64,000 nucleotides of DNA. Origin: Papaver somniferum (lineage: Eukaryota; Streptophyta; Magnoliopsida; Ranunculales; Papaveraceae). The notes under the pieces were generated by a model that saw only the letters and a program-made list of their open reading frames with translations, was not told the origin of the DNA and searched no databases. Position 1 is the stretch's first letter. Each line of letters opens with the position of its first letter. Positions 56,963-64,000 of the stretch are shown piece by piece. The stretch covers positions 19,455,116-19,519,115 of the forward strand of contig NW_020621603.1 in assembly GCF_003573695.1 (NCBI RefSeq). Reading direction: 5' to 3'. A program made the translations under genes and the position numbers.

Positions 56963-64000
<7,038 letters not shown>

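Overview
This window is plant nuclear DNA, from a eudicot with a repeat-rich genome. It has GT-AG introns, a plant SIN3-like corepressor gene, and plant-specific retrotransposon lineages (Athila and Tat-type Ty3/gypsy, a copia LTR, an L1-type LINE). The style of the LTRs made me think of Papaveraceae, but that is only an impression. About 54 kb is nested and decayed retroelements. Convincing host sequence appears only in the last 8-9 kb.

Layout. 1-2.3 kb: the 3' part of a long copia-type LTR, followed by an inverted partial copy of itself. 2.3-3.85 kb: unassigned sequence with weak minus-strand ORFs. 3857-28962: a large Tat/Ogre-type element (called TE-A) on the minus strand with LTRs of about 3.5 kb. 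It has gag, a shortened protease-integrase-tail ORF, and on the opposite strand a broken gene with a plant mobile domain (PMD), its own TATA box and introns. Its 3' LTR is split by a second Tat-type element (TE-B, 7055-16351, plus strand) with decayed protease, RT, RNase H, integrase and an antisense coiled-coil gene. 28963-33068: degenerate LTR-like DNA with a minisatellite, carrying a complete Athila-family solo LTR (30434-31956, target duplication CCTAG). 33069-36030: minus-strand Athila pol remnant. About 36.04-38.05 kb: 5' piece of an L1-type LINE. 38.05-38.61 kb: array of quasi-palindromes.

38873-54488: a full Athila-type element (TE-D, plus strand, perfect CACAT target duplication) with decayed gag and pol. 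Between integrase and the 3' LTR it holds a 5.25 kb non-coding LTR element (TE-C, 47103-52352, perfect AATAT target duplication). TE-C shares the LTR family and primer binding site of TE-B, has no pol, keeps a 0.93 kb block in common with TE-B, and contains about six tRNA-like modules spaced about 150 bp apart.

54.5-64 kb: a short minus-strand fragment resembling the COG1 N-terminus, then a promoter and a SIN3-like gene (19 exons resolved, running off the window end). Every splice phase of the SIN3 model closes, and it encodes three PAH domains, the HDAC-interaction region and the start of the C-terminal domain. It is the only gene here that looks intact.

Insertion order from the nesting: TE-A before TE-B; TE-D before TE-C. 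All boundaries, reading frames and domain calls come from reading the sequence; no alignment or database search was run.
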